Shown in pieces: positions 17,729 through 27,676 of a stretch of DNA of 55,188 bases. Under the pieces are notes generated by a model. The model saw only the letters and a list, made by a program, of their open reading frames with translations, was not told where the DNA came from and did not search any database. Both the position numbers and the translations under genes were made by a program. This DNA comes from Pseudomonadota bacterium (lineage in GTDB: Bacteria > Myxococcota_A > UBA9042 > GCA-2863065): positions 1 to 55,188 of the forward strand of contig CANMLD010000007.1 in NCBI GenBank assembly GCA_947498315.1, written 5' to 3'. Within the stretch, counting starts at the first letter, position 1. The number at the start of each line of letters is the position of its first letter.

Positions 17729-18907
17729 ATGCGATCGGCCTTCCTCTCTCTCGCTTTCGGTCTCATCGAGGTCGGTCCGGGCTATACCGCCATCTTTCCC
17801 GATCGCGACGCCACCGAGTCAGCCACCACACCGGGCACCGATGGCACCATCGATCCAGGGCCCGCCGGGACGGCCGGCTTTGGCCAGTCCTGCACGACCG
17901 TGGCGGTCTACGGATTCGACAACTGCGTCGAGCCTGAGAGCTGCTCCCAAATCAGCTTGACCAGCGCGACCATGTGTACTCACGAGTGCAACAAGGACAC
18001 GGACTGCGCCGCCGCCGGCCGTTGCACGGAGACCCCTGACGGACGCCTTTGCGTGCCGCGTTGTGCCTCGGACTCCGAGTGCGCTATTCTCTCGACCGAC
18101 TTCTGGTGTATCCCTGTTAGTGAGGGCGTTGGCGTGTGCTGGACGAACGACGCCACCTCTGGCGAAATAAAGGCCGTCGCCTCGCCCTCGATCGACCGGC
18201 TCGAGTTCAACCGCTGCGATAGAAACGGAAGTTGCGTCCCGGGCTTGCCCGCGCCCGGTGCGACCGTGCAGATGTCCATCACCGTAAAGAACGCAGGGAT
18301 TCGGCAGTTGAGCCAGATGAACGTCACGGTCATCCCGGGAAGCGGCAACATCACCGACTTTACGGGGGCGACGGGCAGCATTCAGCTCCTCGATGAGAAA
18401 ACGAGCGGCATCCTCGCTGCTAATCCTCGCTTCACCATTCGACCCGAGGTCGCTCCGGGAACCGTCATCAGCTTCACTCTACGCCTCGTAACGGCGACTG
18501 AGAGCTGGGGATCGAAGTTCAACGTCACGGCGTTCGGCTCGGCTGCATCCCTTTACGTGAACGCACCGACCTTCATGGTCGCTGGCGCACCCGTGGCCAG
18601 CGTGCCACCGGGTCAAGAGGTCGCAGTACGCCTCGATGCAGTGAACGTCGGCTTCGGAGATGCGCTCGACGTCGTCGCGACCGTGAACTCACCTATCGAG
18701 AGCCCCATCACGCTGGTCAACGCCACGCCGGTCACCATCCTAGAGGCCGCGAAGGTCGGCGGGGTGCCGTTCCCCAACCTGGTCTATCAGGGTAACCTCA
18801 TCGTCGGCGCCGCTGCGACCGGTACCGTGCCGCTCACCGTGAAGCTCACGGACGCGACCGGGGCCACCTGGAACCAAGTCATCGACGTTCCGGTGACGCC
18901 ACCCTGA
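17729..18907 (+). CDS. Secreted Cys-rich / beta-sandwich protein, function unknown
   Basis: 393 residues from ATG 17729, which has AGGGAG 7 nt upstream; a longer frame from TTG 17669 lacks a signal. The N-terminus MRSAFLSLAFGLIEVG is only a weak signal peptide and lacks the lipobox Cys expected from its neighbours. An acidic Gly/Thr/Asp spacer leads to a small disulfide-rich domain with about ten cysteines (CTHECNKDTDC, CTETPDGRLCVPRCASDSEC), the EGF-like C-x(n)-C pattern frequent in myxobacterial surface proteins. Then come two or three beta-sandwich repeats typed by ITVKNAGIRQL and VRLDAVNVGFGDALDV, close to CARDB-type adhesion modules. It is followed 17 bp later by the membrane glycosyltransferase-like gene. 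Confidence 0.8.
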   Translation: MRSAFLSLAFGLIEVGPGYTAIFPDRDATESATTPGTDGTIDPGPAGTAGFGQSCTTVAVYGFDNCVEPESCSQISLTSATMCTHECNKDTDCAAAGRCTETPDGRLCVPRCASDSECAILSTDFWCIPVSEGVGVCWTNDATSGEIKAVASPSIDRLEFNRCDRNGSCVPGLPAPGATVQMSITVKNAGIRQLSQMNVTVIPGSGNITDFTGATGSIQLLDEKTSGILAANPRFTIRPEVAPGTVISFTLRLVTATESWGSKFNVTAFGSAASLYVNAPTFMVAGAPVASVPPGQEVAVRLDAVNVGFGDALDVVATVNSPIESPITLVNATPVTILEAAKVGGVPFPNLVYQGNLIVGAAATGTVPLTVKLTDATGATWNQVIDVPVTPP

Positions 18908-18924
18908 CCGAGGCAACCCCGAGA

Positions 18925-20769
18925 TTGGACGGCGCACCTACCGCGGCTCGCCGTGCGCAGTGGGCCTTTGGTGTGGCTTACCTGCTCCTCGTAGGGCTAG
19001 CCGTAGCTCAGGCCCTAGTTCCACTTGCGCGCGAACTTCAGTTCAACGCCGACGCGGAGCGTGATCTCTTCGAGGTCTTCGCCTTCACTGAGCTTGGTCG
19101 GGCGCCGGAACGCGGGCTGCTGAACAATCTGCCTGGATGGGACCTCGGGCCCGCGTACTTCTACTTCTTGGCACCTTTCATCGCGGTAGATCCGTCGCCG
19201 TCGTCGGTTCACGTGGCCAACGTCGCGCTCTTAGCGGTAGGTCTCCTCGTCTTCGGCGCCGGATTTCGAAAGCTCGCTGGAACTCCCGCTACCCTTCTCG
19301 TGGCCCTCCTTTGGACTCAATCCTCCTTTCACGCCACCCTCCTCTCGGTCGCCTATCACGTCGGCGCTGCCTCAGGTCTCGGGTTGGCCACGGTCGGAGC
19401 GCTCGCGGCCGTGACCGCGGGTGGCGGCCGCGGATGGATGATCGGACTGGCGGTGGCGTCTGCAGCGTTTGCTCAAGTACATCCGCTCGCGTTTGCGGCG
19501 GCGCCGGCCGTCCTGTTGGCCGCGTGGCAGGCTCGGTCGCAGCTCTCGCTGCGGGCTTGGAGCGCCGTCGCCGCGGTCTTGCTGGTCGCGCTCGCACCGC
19601 TGCTCTGGTCGCTCCTTCCGACGCTCATTCGGGGTTCAGGCGAAGCTGGACACGGCGGACAGCTCTCGTTCGCCCCCCTAGAGCTCTTCGCCGGACTCGT
19701 CGATTCCGCTCGCGCCTACGTGTTTATTGGGAAGGAGTCTGCCGTCGCGATCACCATCGCGGCCGCGTCGTTCGGGGTCATCACGGCGCTCTCACGTGGC
19801 GAACGTGGGCCGTGGCGGAGCGCTGCGCTCGTCTTTGCGGTGAGTGGCGTCCCCGCTCTCATCGCGCTCGCGTTTCTGCTCGGTTTCGAGAGCTCGGGGC
19901 GCTACTTCCTCCTCGTCATGCCCTATCTCTACGGGCTCGCCGGGCTGGGCTTCGCGGCGCTGCCGTCGCGAGCGACGCTGGCATTGACTGCAGCGTTGCC
20001 ATTAGTCGCGCTCGTAGACCCTCCTGAACACCGACTCTTCGGCTCGCCACCGACGTCGAGTGAGCTCACCTTGGCCGAGCAGCACGACGTTGTCAGGACG
20101 CTGGTGCGGGGCTTTGGCTATTCCTGGCCCACGATCGCTGGCCGACTACACGGCGCCGCGCTCGGCCCCAAGTCCGGTCTGCGTTATCTCGAACGTATCG
20201 AGCGGAGCGCAAGAGCCAACCTCGAACCCGTCACCACCGAACATTGGGCCATCTCGACGGACTCGCCCAAGACTGGTCGCGACGTGCTCGAGACCATTGT
20301 CAGGGAGCCGTCGGGGCGCCCGGTCTACTTGACTCGCTTTCGGCGTGCCTTCGACCCCGCACTCCTGGCGAGCTGGGGCCCAAGCGGCCAAAGACCGTGT
20401 CCGCATGTGTTGCCCTTCCTCTGGAACCAACAGCCGGCCGCACTCCTCCGTGAGCTCGGCTTCGCCTATGGTCACGGCCCCGATGTCCATCGCTGCTTCG
20501 AGCAGGGGCGCTGGCTCGCGGTACCCGTTTCAGCGTTAGCCCACGGGCTGACGGTGGACGTGGCCGACGATTTGACTTTTCGCGGACTCATCTCCGACGT
20601 GACCTTCGACCTAATCGACGACCAAGGCCAGCGCTCGGTGCTCAGCTACGAGTCCATACGGCTCGGCGATCGAGTACGTCATAGAGTCAGCGTGCCCGAG
20701 GGTCGAGCAGGTCGGCACCTTCTCTTTCGCCCAGGGAGCGCCCGCTTGGTCTTTCTGGACATTTACTGA
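18925..20769 (+). CDS. Polytopic membrane protein, GT-C glycosyltransferase-like
   Basis: 614 residues. About nine to eleven hydrophobic helices fill residues 15-380; the last ~230 are soluble, with SRxY-type and RxGDRVRH segments. The first periplasmic loop contains ADAERDLFEVFAF followed by LPGWDLGPAYFYFLAPF, in the position where GT-C transferases (ArnT/PMT/GT39 type) carry their catalytic acid, so a lipid-linked sugar transferase is likely. The proposed start is TTG 18925; GTG 18973 is an alternative. Two nt separate it from the next membrane protein. Acceptor and sugar are unknown. Confidence 0.75.
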   Translation: MDGAPTAARRAQWAFGVAYLLLVGLAVAQALVPLARELQFNADAERDLFEVFAFTELGRAPERGLLNNLPGWDLGPAYFYFLAPFIAVDPSPSSVHVANVALLAVGLLVFGAGFRKLAGTPATLLVALLWTQSSFHATLLSVAYHVGAASGLGLATVGALAAVTAGGGRGWMIGLAVASAAFAQVHPLAFAAAPAVLLAAWQARSQLSLRAWSAVAAVLLVALAPLLWSLLPTLIRGSGEAGHGGQLSFAPLELFAGLVDSARAYVFIGKESAVAITIAAASFGVITALSRGERGPWRSAALVFAVSGVPALIALAFLLGFESSGRYFLLVMPYLYGLAGLGFAALPSRATLALTAALPLVALVDPPEHRLFGSPPTSSELTLAEQHDVVRTLVRGFGYSWPTIAGRLHGAALGPKSGLRYLERIERSARANLEPVTTEHWAISTDSPKTGRDVLETIVREPSGRPVYLTRFRRAFDPALLASWGPSGQRPCPHVLPFLWNQQPAALLRELGFAYGHGPDVHRCFEQGRWLAVPVSALAHGLTVDVADDLTFRGLISDVTFDLIDDQGQRSVLSYESIRLGDRVRHRVSVPEGRAGRHLLFRPGSARLVFLDIY

Positions 20770-20771
20770 CC

Positions 20772-22367
20772 GTGGACGACGTGCAGGTCGCTTCAGAGCT
20801 CCGACCCGACGAGGAGCACCGCGCCGCGCGCCGGCTTCGGAGCTGGTTCGGCATCGTCCTGCTAGTAGCCCTCTCACCGACGCTCACGCTGTCGCCGTTC
20901 CCGTCGCAGGACGGCTCCTCTCACATCTACGCCGCCCGGGCTATCGACGGTGTCTTGGCCGGCGAGACACCCTTCGCCGCCATTTACGACGTAGATCTCT
21001 CGCCGAACACCAACTGGCTCGGCGGCATTTTCCTTTATGGTCTCAGTCGTTTCGTATCACCCGAGCTAGCAGAACGGCTCCTCATCGTCCTCTTCGTCAC
21101 CATCTTCTCCTGCGGGTGGTGGAGGCTCGCCCGAGGGCCTAAAGGCATCGTACGCAGCCCGATCGTGCTCTTCGGCCCTTTCTTCGCGACGGGGATGACC
21201 CTTCACCTCGGCTTCTATTCGTACGGGGTCGGCTTCGCGTTGCTCCCGTGGGTTTGGTCACTGGCCACTGGGCCGGCGCGTTCGCTGGCGTTGGCCGGCA
21301 GCCTCGCGGCTGTCGCGTGGTTCGGTCATGTACTCCCGGCCGCCTTCGCCTGTCTCGGGCTGGTCGTCATTGGCAGCTTCGCACAGACCGATTCGACGCG
21401 CCGCCGTCGCATCATCGAGGTCGTGCTGTCGGCGCTACCCTCCGCCGTCCTCTCCATTTACTGGCTGCTCACCCGACCACCGGCCACCGTTCCGAGTACG
21501 CATCTCGACGCGATGACGCTCCTCGAAGCGGTCGTCACCCTGCGCCCGCTATCGGCATGGGTAGGGGCGACCGAACACGTCGCGATGGTTATGGCGGTAA
21601 TCTTCGCTGCATTCGTCGTAGGTGGCCACCTTGTGGCGCGCCGTCCCCCACCGAGCCCACTGTTACCCCGCGCTCGCTTGTGGCCGTGGTGGGCGCTCTC
21701 GGGCGCGACCCTTGCGGCCTATCTGACCCTGCCCGAGGGAGGGCAGGGCTTTTGGTTCGTCTCGGAGCGGCTCGGGCTCTATCCCTGGCTGGCGCTCGTG
21801 CCGGTGGCTGCGAACCTGAACCCCCGCTTCGCCTTTCCGAATTCAGGGTTGGGCAAGGCGCTCACGGCGACGATCGTCACCACGTGCGTACTCTTCGGCC
21901 ACCTCTGCTGGCTCGCCGCCAAGGGCATCGAAGAGGGGCAAGCGCGCTCCGTCGGCAAGATGCGGAGCTATATCGAGAAGGGTACGACCTCGATCTTACT
22001 CGACTTCTCGAGGCCCGAGACTAGCCGCTTTCGCCCTTACCTCCACCTCCTCGGGCGAGTCGCTGCGGAAAAAGGGGCAGTCGACGCCAGCTCTCACGAG
22101 CCCCATACGGACCACTTCCAGTTGCGGTTACGCCCGCATACTGGCTTCCCGTCGCCGGAGCGCCTCCTCGGCGACCCGGCGACGCTCACCCGCAATGACC
22201 TCCGGAACGTGTGTACGCTGGTCTCCATCGACGCGGAGGCGGAGTGGGTGTCTCGAATCGAGGCGGATGGGTGGCGCGAGCAGACGTGGGCCCGAGACGA
22301 ATCGAGCCGCACCCGCATCCACCACCGTGACGACGCCTTCTGTTCGCGGCGAACCCGGGGCGAATGA
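20772..22367 (+). CDS. Polytopic membrane protein of unknown function
   Basis: 531 residues starting GTG, 2 nt after the previous gene, with no ribosome site of its own, so it is probably translated by coupling. About nine or ten transmembrane helices occupy residues 28-385. The first loop has SPFPSQDGSSHIYAARAID, again an acidic residue after the first helix as in GT-C enzymes, and PNTNWLGGIFLYGLSRF. The C-terminal 140 residues are soluble, with TSRFRPYLHLLGRV and a histidine-rich segment. It is most likely a second membrane glycosyltransferase or a partner of the first. Confidence 0.7.
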   Translation: MDDVQVASELRPDEEHRAARRLRSWFGIVLLVALSPTLTLSPFPSQDGSSHIYAARAIDGVLAGETPFAAIYDVDLSPNTNWLGGIFLYGLSRFVSPELAERLLIVLFVTIFSCGWWRLARGPKGIVRSPIVLFGPFFATGMTLHLGFYSYGVGFALLPWVWSLATGPARSLALAGSLAAVAWFGHVLPAAFACLGLVVIGSFAQTDSTRRRRIIEVVLSALPSAVLSIYWLLTRPPATVPSTHLDAMTLLEAVVTLRPLSAWVGATEHVAMVMAVIFAAFVVGGHLVARRPPPSPLLPRARLWPWWALSGATLAAYLTLPEGGQGFWFVSERLGLYPWLALVPVAANLNPRFAFPNSGLGKALTATIVTTCVLFGHLCWLAAKGIEEGQARSVGKMRSYIEKGTTSILLDFSRPETSRFRPYLHLLGRVAAEKGAVDASSHEPHTDHFQLRLRPHTGFPSPERLLGDPATLTRNDLRNVCTLVSIDAEAEWVSRIEADGWREQTWARDESSRTRIHHRDDAFCSRRTRGE

Positions 22368-22376
22368 CCCGGTCGC

Positions 22377-24932
22377 TCACCAGTTAATGTTCGACCGAAA
22401 GTCCGTGTTCATGGTCTGGCCGACGTACAGATCGGCGCGGTCTGTGTGGACACGGCGGTAGATGGAGATGGTCCGCAGCACGCTCTTCACGTACTTCCGA
22501 GCCTGGCTATACGGCACCTCTTCGATGAACTCGTCCATCGCGGTGCCCGTGCGTCGCCGTGAGAGCCATTCGTGCACGCGGTGCGGTCCAGCGTTGTACG
22601 CGATGATTGCGAGCGGCTCCTGTCCACGGAACTTCTCGAGCAGCTCGCCGATGTACCAGCTCCCGTACGTGATCGACGTGTGAGCGTCGAGCAGGTCTGC
22701 TGGTGCGAAGTCGTGATCACCGATGCGCGACGCGATGAGGTTTCCCGTGACTGGCATGACCTGCAGGAGCCCGCGGGCCCCGGCGACCGAGACCGCGAAC
22801 TCATTGAAGCCGCTCTCGACGCGCATGAGCCCCATCAGTAAGAATGGGGGAACGCCACGCCGTTCCGTCTCGGCTGCGAGCGTGCGGGGAAATGCGATCG
22901 GGTAGGCGCCACGGAACGCGGGGCGTGTAGAGCGAGAAGGCCGATCCCACTGCCGGCGCCCGAGATCTCTTAGCGCCGTTCGCTTGGTCCAATAGGGATC
23001 GCCGACCTCGACGAGAAGCGAGCGTACTACGCCGGCGACCTCCTTACCGAGACCCTTGACACGCGTCAGTCGTGCTTCGTCTTCCGCGCGACCTCTCGCA
23101 TCGAGGCCGAGCCGGCGGCCGATGCGAGAGCCCCAAACGCCACGTCGTTCGGCTCGGAAGTCGACGTATAGACTGCCCGCCGTGTCAGCGAGTCGTTTGG
23201 GCGAACCGCGCGACACGCGTTGAAGCTCGCTGAGGGCGATGCGCAGCTCGATTCGCGCTGCGTCATCGAGTCCCATCCGGTATCGAGCGAGGGCACGTTC
23301 GAGCTCTGGGAGCGCGTGACCGTACTCGTCGATGGCGTCGCGCAGGCGTCGAGTCTTACGAGCGCGGGTGAGCGCCCCTTCCGGCTCCGTGCCGTCCGCT
23401 CCACGCCAAAGGACGCCGCCGAGGGTGGTCGCGCGTTCCGTCTCGGACGGGACGTCGTCTGGACGAGCGCCCGTGACTTCGGCGTAGCGGGCCACGTCGC
23501 CGAGGTCGAGGAGGCGGTTGGCGGCTTGAATGCCGTAGTAGCTGAGCGGCGCTGCCTCGGCGAGCTTGCCGAAGAGGCGTTTCGCCATGGCGATTCGACC
23601 GGCCTTGGTTTCAGCACGAGCCTGCCAGTAGCGCGCCATATCGGCGTCGACGCCACGGTCGGCGAGCCGGGCAAAGCTGCTGGCAGCAACGTCCGCGCTA
23701 CCAGCTCGGTACTCCAGCCAGGCAAGGTGCCACTGGGTGTCCGCATCACGCCTGCGCCGGGCGACCTGTTTGAAGAGATTGAGCGCTTTGCCGTACTCGC
23801 CGTCGCGATAGTAGAGATCCGCCGCGATGCGTAGCCGCTCCCGCTGGCTCGAGACTCTCTTCTGGCTTCGCTTCACGGCTTCGTCGGTGCGCCCCAGCTT
23901 GCGAAGAAGCCGAATGCGCGAGTCCTCGAGGTCCTTGGCGCCATCGCTCTCCGCGTCCTCGAGAGCGGCAAGCGCGTCCGCATAACGATCGAGCGACTCG
24001 AGCACCTTCGAACGCTCGCGGTGCCACAGCGCCAGTTGCGCAGGCTTGGTCGGCGTAAGTCCATCAAGAACCACCAGCGCCTCGGGCCAGCGACGTGCTT
24101 CTCGAAGCGCTACGGCGTGCCGCAACTCGTCCTCGAACCCATACTGAGGGAGCGGGACCCCGAGAGCCCGAAGATGACCTAGCTTCAGACGAGCGGCGAC
24201 CCCGGCGTCTCGGCTAGGTACTTCCCGCGTCAAAGCCGCAAGCGTCTCGGTAGCGCGGCGCTTCTCCCCCGACTTCAAACCACACTCGGCGAGCCGAAGG
24301 CGCACGTCGGCATCCGATGGCGACTCGGGGAAGGTTTCGAGCAGCTTCTGGTAGGTAGGCACGGCGAGGTCGCACTGGCCGGCTTCGAAGAGCGCATCGG
24401 CGTGTCGAAACTGCGCTTTTAGTGCGTTCGGGCTGCGCGGGAAGCTCATGGCTAGCTCGTAGGCCTTGACGGCGTCGAGCGGGCGGTCCAGGCCACGCAG
24501 AACTTCGGCGCGGACGTAGGCCACCAGGTCGGCCACGGGTCCGCTCCGGTCGCAACGCGAAAGGACGCGTCCAGCCTCTTCGTATTCGTTCAACTCGAAG
24601 TGCGTGAGGCCCAAAAGCGCACAGGCGAGGTCGACTTCGGCGTGATGCTCGTCTGTGGCACCCATGTTCTCCAAGATTTGGACGGCACCAAGCAGATCGC
24701 CGCGGTCACGCGCTGCCACGGCAGCGTCGAGGGGCGTAAGTGCAGCAGCGTTGGCCAACGCGCCGGGAGCATGTTCCCGGGGTCGCGAGTCGACCCGATC
24801 GGGAGCGCTGTCGGGCGGATGCCTCTCAGCGACCAGCGCAGGAGCCGATGGCGTCGCGCACGCACTGATCCCAGAGAGTGCAACCACTGCTCCAAGAACC
24901 GCATGAAGGCGCGTTGAGATCAAGTTCCTCAT
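22377..24932 (-). CDS. TPR-rich lytic transglycosylase lipoprotein (Slt70-like)
   Basis: 851 residues from ATG 24932; a start 39 nt earlier would push the signal inward. The signal peptide ends GISAC (lipobox). Residues ~70-600 are TPR-like helical repeats (LDAAVAARDRGDLLGAVQIL, WHLAWLEYRAGSADVAASSF), as in the alpha-superhelix of Slt70. The C-terminal 170 residues are the SLT domain: MRVESGFNEFAVS with catalytic Glu, GARGLLQVMP, and IIAYNAGPHRVHEWL. It cleaves the MurNAc-GlcNAc bond to give 1,6-anhydro ends. The protein is longer than E. coli Slt70 (about 645) and lipid-anchored. It is divergent from the lipoprotein at 25170 and converges on the membrane protein gene 9 bp away. Confidence 0.93.
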   Translation of the reverse strand: MRNLISTRLHAVLGAVVALSGISACATPSAPALVAERHPPDSAPDRVDSRPREHAPGALANAAALTPLDAAVAARDRGDLLGAVQILENMGATDEHHAEVDLACALLGLTHFELNEYEEAGRVLSRCDRSGPVADLVAYVRAEVLRGLDRPLDAVKAYELAMSFPRSPNALKAQFRHADALFEAGQCDLAVPTYQKLLETFPESPSDADVRLRLAECGLKSGEKRRATETLAALTREVPSRDAGVAARLKLGHLRALGVPLPQYGFEDELRHAVALREARRWPEALVVLDGLTPTKPAQLALWHRERSKVLESLDRYADALAALEDAESDGAKDLEDSRIRLLRKLGRTDEAVKRSQKRVSSQRERLRIAADLYYRDGEYGKALNLFKQVARRRRDADTQWHLAWLEYRAGSADVAASSFARLADRGVDADMARYWQARAETKAGRIAMAKRLFGKLAEAAPLSYYGIQAANRLLDLGDVARYAEVTGARPDDVPSETERATTLGGVLWRGADGTEPEGALTRARKTRRLRDAIDEYGHALPELERALARYRMGLDDAARIELRIALSELQRVSRGSPKRLADTAGSLYVDFRAERRGVWGSRIGRRLGLDARGRAEDEARLTRVKGLGKEVAGVVRSLLVEVGDPYWTKRTALRDLGRRQWDRPSRSTRPAFRGAYPIAFPRTLAAETERRGVPPFLLMGLMRVESGFNEFAVSVAGARGLLQVMPVTGNLIASRIGDHDFAPADLLDAHTSITYGSWYIGELLEKFRGQEPLAIIAYNAGPHRVHEWLSRRRTGTAMDEFIEEVPYSQARKYVKSVLRTISIYRRVHTDRADLYVGQTMNTDFRSNINW

Positions 24933-25169
24933 TGAGAGCTCACATGCTACGGGACATCCGGCGATTGGCAAGCTTGCGCCTCCAAGCAGTGCGTGGATTC
25001 CTACAACTGGTGAGCCCTCGCGCGGGTTGGATTGGCACGACCAGCTTGTATGTCCCCCCTCTACCCGCTAGCTTCCATCCGCTTGATATCGCCCACACAT
25101 CAACCCGCGGCGAACCGATGGTGCGCCCCCCGAGATGGAGCGACCCCTGCACCCCCAAGAGGTTAGTTA

Positions 25170-25865
25170 ATGCGGTCCCGAACTCTCATTTGCGTCGTCT
25201 CATCCCTGGCTTTCGTCCTTTCTGCTTGCTCGAGCTCACGAACGAAGTCCGACGCCCAGGGAAGTGATGGGGCTGACGGCGCCGAAAGCACGGACGGCGC
25301 CGACGGTGAGACCGACGTCGTGGGGTCGGATGGGGTAGATGAGTCAGACGGCGGGGCAAAGGACGTCCTTTCTCCCCTCGACGTCGGCGACTCCCAAGGA
25401 TCCCCCGATGTGGTCGACGAGGAAGACGCCGCACTCCCACCGGGCAGCCCGTGCGGGACCTTCATCGATGGGGGGCTGCCAGTGGGTATGCCATGTTCGG
25501 CGCACGAAGAGTGCTCCACGGGGTACTGCTACGACGAAGAGCTCTGGAACGAAGACGGGAACATCGTGAACCGCTTCTGCACCGCGAAGTGCGCCGGCTG
25601 TACGGAGGTTGGCAACTGCAACGAGTGGCCGAAAGCGGATGGCGCCGGGGAGAACAAGTGCTACCCGCTCACAACGTCGTTCATCAACAAGCACTCGCTC
25701 ACGCTCACGAGCCTATGTATGCCGACCTGCGGCTCGAGCAGCGACTGCGCTGACATTGCGCCCTACACGGTCTGCCGCCTCGCCCGCTTCGACGGAAACT
25801 GCAGCTATGGTGTCACGAAGATCTGCCAACCAGAAGACTTCTCAGGCAACGAGGCGTGTGAGTGA
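25170..25865 (+). CDS. Secreted lipoprotein with acidic spacer and Cys-rich domain
   Basis: 231 residues. Signal peptide MRSRTLICVVSSLAFVLSAC ends in a clear lipobox. Residues 21-90 are a Ser/Asp/Gly/Glu spacer. The remainder has about fourteen cysteines spaced as CSAHEECSTGYCYDE, CTAKCAGCTEVGNC and CMPTCGSSSDC, the disulfide-rich modular style of myxobacterial outer surface proteins. No enzymatic residues are visible. It is transcribed divergently from the transglycosylase gene and probably works at the outer face of the outer membrane. Confidence 0.85.
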   Translation: MRSRTLICVVSSLAFVLSACSSSRTKSDAQGSDGADGAESTDGADGETDVVGSDGVDESDGGAKDVLSPLDVGDSQGSPDVVDEEDAALPPGSPCGTFIDGGLPVGMPCSAHEECSTGYCYDEELWNEDGNIVNRFCTAKCAGCTEVGNCNEWPKADGAGENKCYPLTTSFINKHSLTLTSLCMPTCGSSSDCADIAPYTVCRLARFDGNCSYGVTKICQPEDFSGNEACE

Positions 25866-25925
25866 TCTGTTGGAAAGGCAGGCTCGGCTCGCATCCGAGA
25901 CGTATCCCTGATCGTAGTGGCTCAA

Positions 25926-27536
25926 TCAGGCGACTGGAGCCGGGTATGCTCGCCAAGTGACACGATTGCGTCCAGCGCGCTTTGAGTCGTAGAGCGCCTT
26001 GTCCGCGGTCTGGAGCAACGTCGCTATCGTGGTCTCAATCGACGCGTGGTCGAGTGAGCGACCGGCCCATGCACACGCGCCAAAGGACGCCGTGATAGGC
26101 ACCCGCATCTGAGGCGTCCGAATCATGAGTTTCTCGATCGCGGCCCGCGCGCTGGCTACCACAGGCTTGGCTGCCTCCGCGTTGGTCTCGGGGAGCAGGA
26201 GACAGATCTCCTCGCCACCAATACGAGCCTTCACATCGGTCTGCCGTAGCGAATCTTGCAGCACACCGGCCACGGCAACTAGAACCTGGTCGCCGAAAGG
26301 GTGACCGTAGGTGTCGTTCACGCTCTTGAAGTTGTCTAGGTCGACCATCACTAGCGTCATCGGGGCGCCAGACCGGGAGTGCCGAGCGATCTCGCTACTC
26401 AGCACCTCGTCGAAGCGTCGTCGATTAATGAGGCCGGTGAGGGCGTCATAGTACGCAAGCTGCTCGAGACGGCGGTTGGCTTCCTGAAGCTGCCGGGCGA
26501 GTGCATCCTTTTCCCGTATCGCCTGCTCGAGCGCTCGCGTGAGATCTTGATAGCTACGATTCTCAGCGACCAGTGTCTTCGTCGCAAGGCGCATGATGTC
26601 GTCGTACTTGACTTGAACTGATACTCGTAAGCCGAGGGAGACCGCCGCCTCTTCGACGGAGGCAGGGACCTGCGCGAGCAGCGCGTCGGCGTCCTCGGCG
26701 GTGATGGCGAAGGTGTCGGACAGACTCGCTCGGCATCGCGTGATGGCGGCTTCCGCCGTGTTGCACGAGAACACGGCGGCCATATGGTCGGCGACGTAGG
26801 CGATTCGGCAGGCTTCGCGGTGGTGCGCTGGCAACCCATCCGCGTCGGGATCGTGGTGGCATGCCATCGCGAGCGCGATGCCTGGGGGCAGAGACCAGGT
26901 CTTCGCAAGTACCAGCCCTACGCGGTCATGGGTGGTACCGAAGATTGCCTGCTCCCGGCGGCGCCGTTCTTCGGGAGTGAGCACACTTAGCTCGCTCCAC
27001 ACGGGAGACAACTGAGGGCGTGCAAACACGAGAGCGAGCATGCCGAAGTCTTGCAGGAGCCCGATGGTGAAGGCCTCATCGGGGTCGAAGCCGATCGAGT
27101 TCGCGACCAGCTTCGCGCTCACGGCGCGGCGGATGCCCTCTTCCCAGAAGCTCATGACGTCGAACCCAGGGATCGCCCCTGGGCGGACCGAGTCGCGCAC
27201 CGCCAAGCAAAGCGCGAGGTTCCGCAAGGCTCGGTTGCCGAGAATCGTGACGGCTTGCACCGCCGACCGCACTTCGCGCTTGAGTCCGAAGAAAGCGCTG
27301 TTGACGATCCGAAGAAGCTCCGCCGTGAGCACAGGATCTGAGCCGACGATCTGCGCAAGGCCTTGAGCGCCAATTTTCGGGTCGGAGCATGCCTGAATCA
27401 CACGCGCCGTTGCCTGGGGGGGGGAAGGCAAGTCTGATGGCCGTAAAGACAGGACCTCAGCGCCATCCGAAGCGTCCGCATTGAGCTTCATGCCCGCGCC
27501 GGCCTCGGCTGTCTGACCTTCATCCACGTTGCCCAC
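25926..27536 (-). CDS. HDOD - GGDEF signalling protein (putative diguanylate cyclase)
   Basis: 536 residues. Residues ~30-250 are an HDOD domain, an HD fold lacking the catalytic metal site and used for protein contacts; SAFFGLKREVRSAVQAVTILG is the family signature. A coiled segment (~310-355, EKDALARQLQEANRRLEQL) leads to a GGDEF domain starting YYDALTGLINRRRF. The active-site motif is GGEE followed by Ile. An inhibitory I-site R-x-x-D (RQTD) lies exactly five residues before GGEE, so product inhibition by c-di-GMP is expected. Cytosolic, with no signal peptide. It lies divergently from the 27677 gene. Confidence 0.93.
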   Translation of the reverse strand: MGNVDEGQTAEAGAGMKLNADASDGAEVLSLRPSDLPSPPQATARVIQACSDPKIGAQGLAQIVGSDPVLTAELLRIVNSAFFGLKREVRSAVQAVTILGNRALRNLALCLAVRDSVRPGAIPGFDVMSFWEEGIRRAVSAKLVANSIGFDPDEAFTIGLLQDFGMLALVFARPQLSPVWSELSVLTPEERRRREQAIFGTTHDRVGLVLAKTWSLPPGIALAMACHHDPDADGLPAHHREACRIAYVADHMAAVFSCNTAEAAITRCRASLSDTFAITAEDADALLAQVPASVEEAAVSLGLRVSVQVKYDDIMRLATKTLVAENRSYQDLTRALEQAIREKDALARQLQEANRRLEQLAYYDALTGLINRRRFDEVLSSEIARHSRSGAPMTLVMVDLDNFKSVNDTYGHPFGDQVLVAVAGVLQDSLRQTDVKARIGGEEICLLLPETNAEAAKPVVASARAAIEKLMIRTPQMRVPITASFGACAWAGRSLDHASIETTIATLLQTADKALYDSKRAGRNRVTWRAYPAPVA

Positions 27537-27676
27537 TTCGTACTGCCTCGCCCATGCCAGCTACGTAGCCTAGACTCACGTCGCTTCTACGACCAGCGGC
27601 GAAACGCAACTCCTCTACCGCTGAGGGAATCGTCGCACTTCGCGCTTGGCATAACAGGTTTCTTCGCCGGGTCTTC

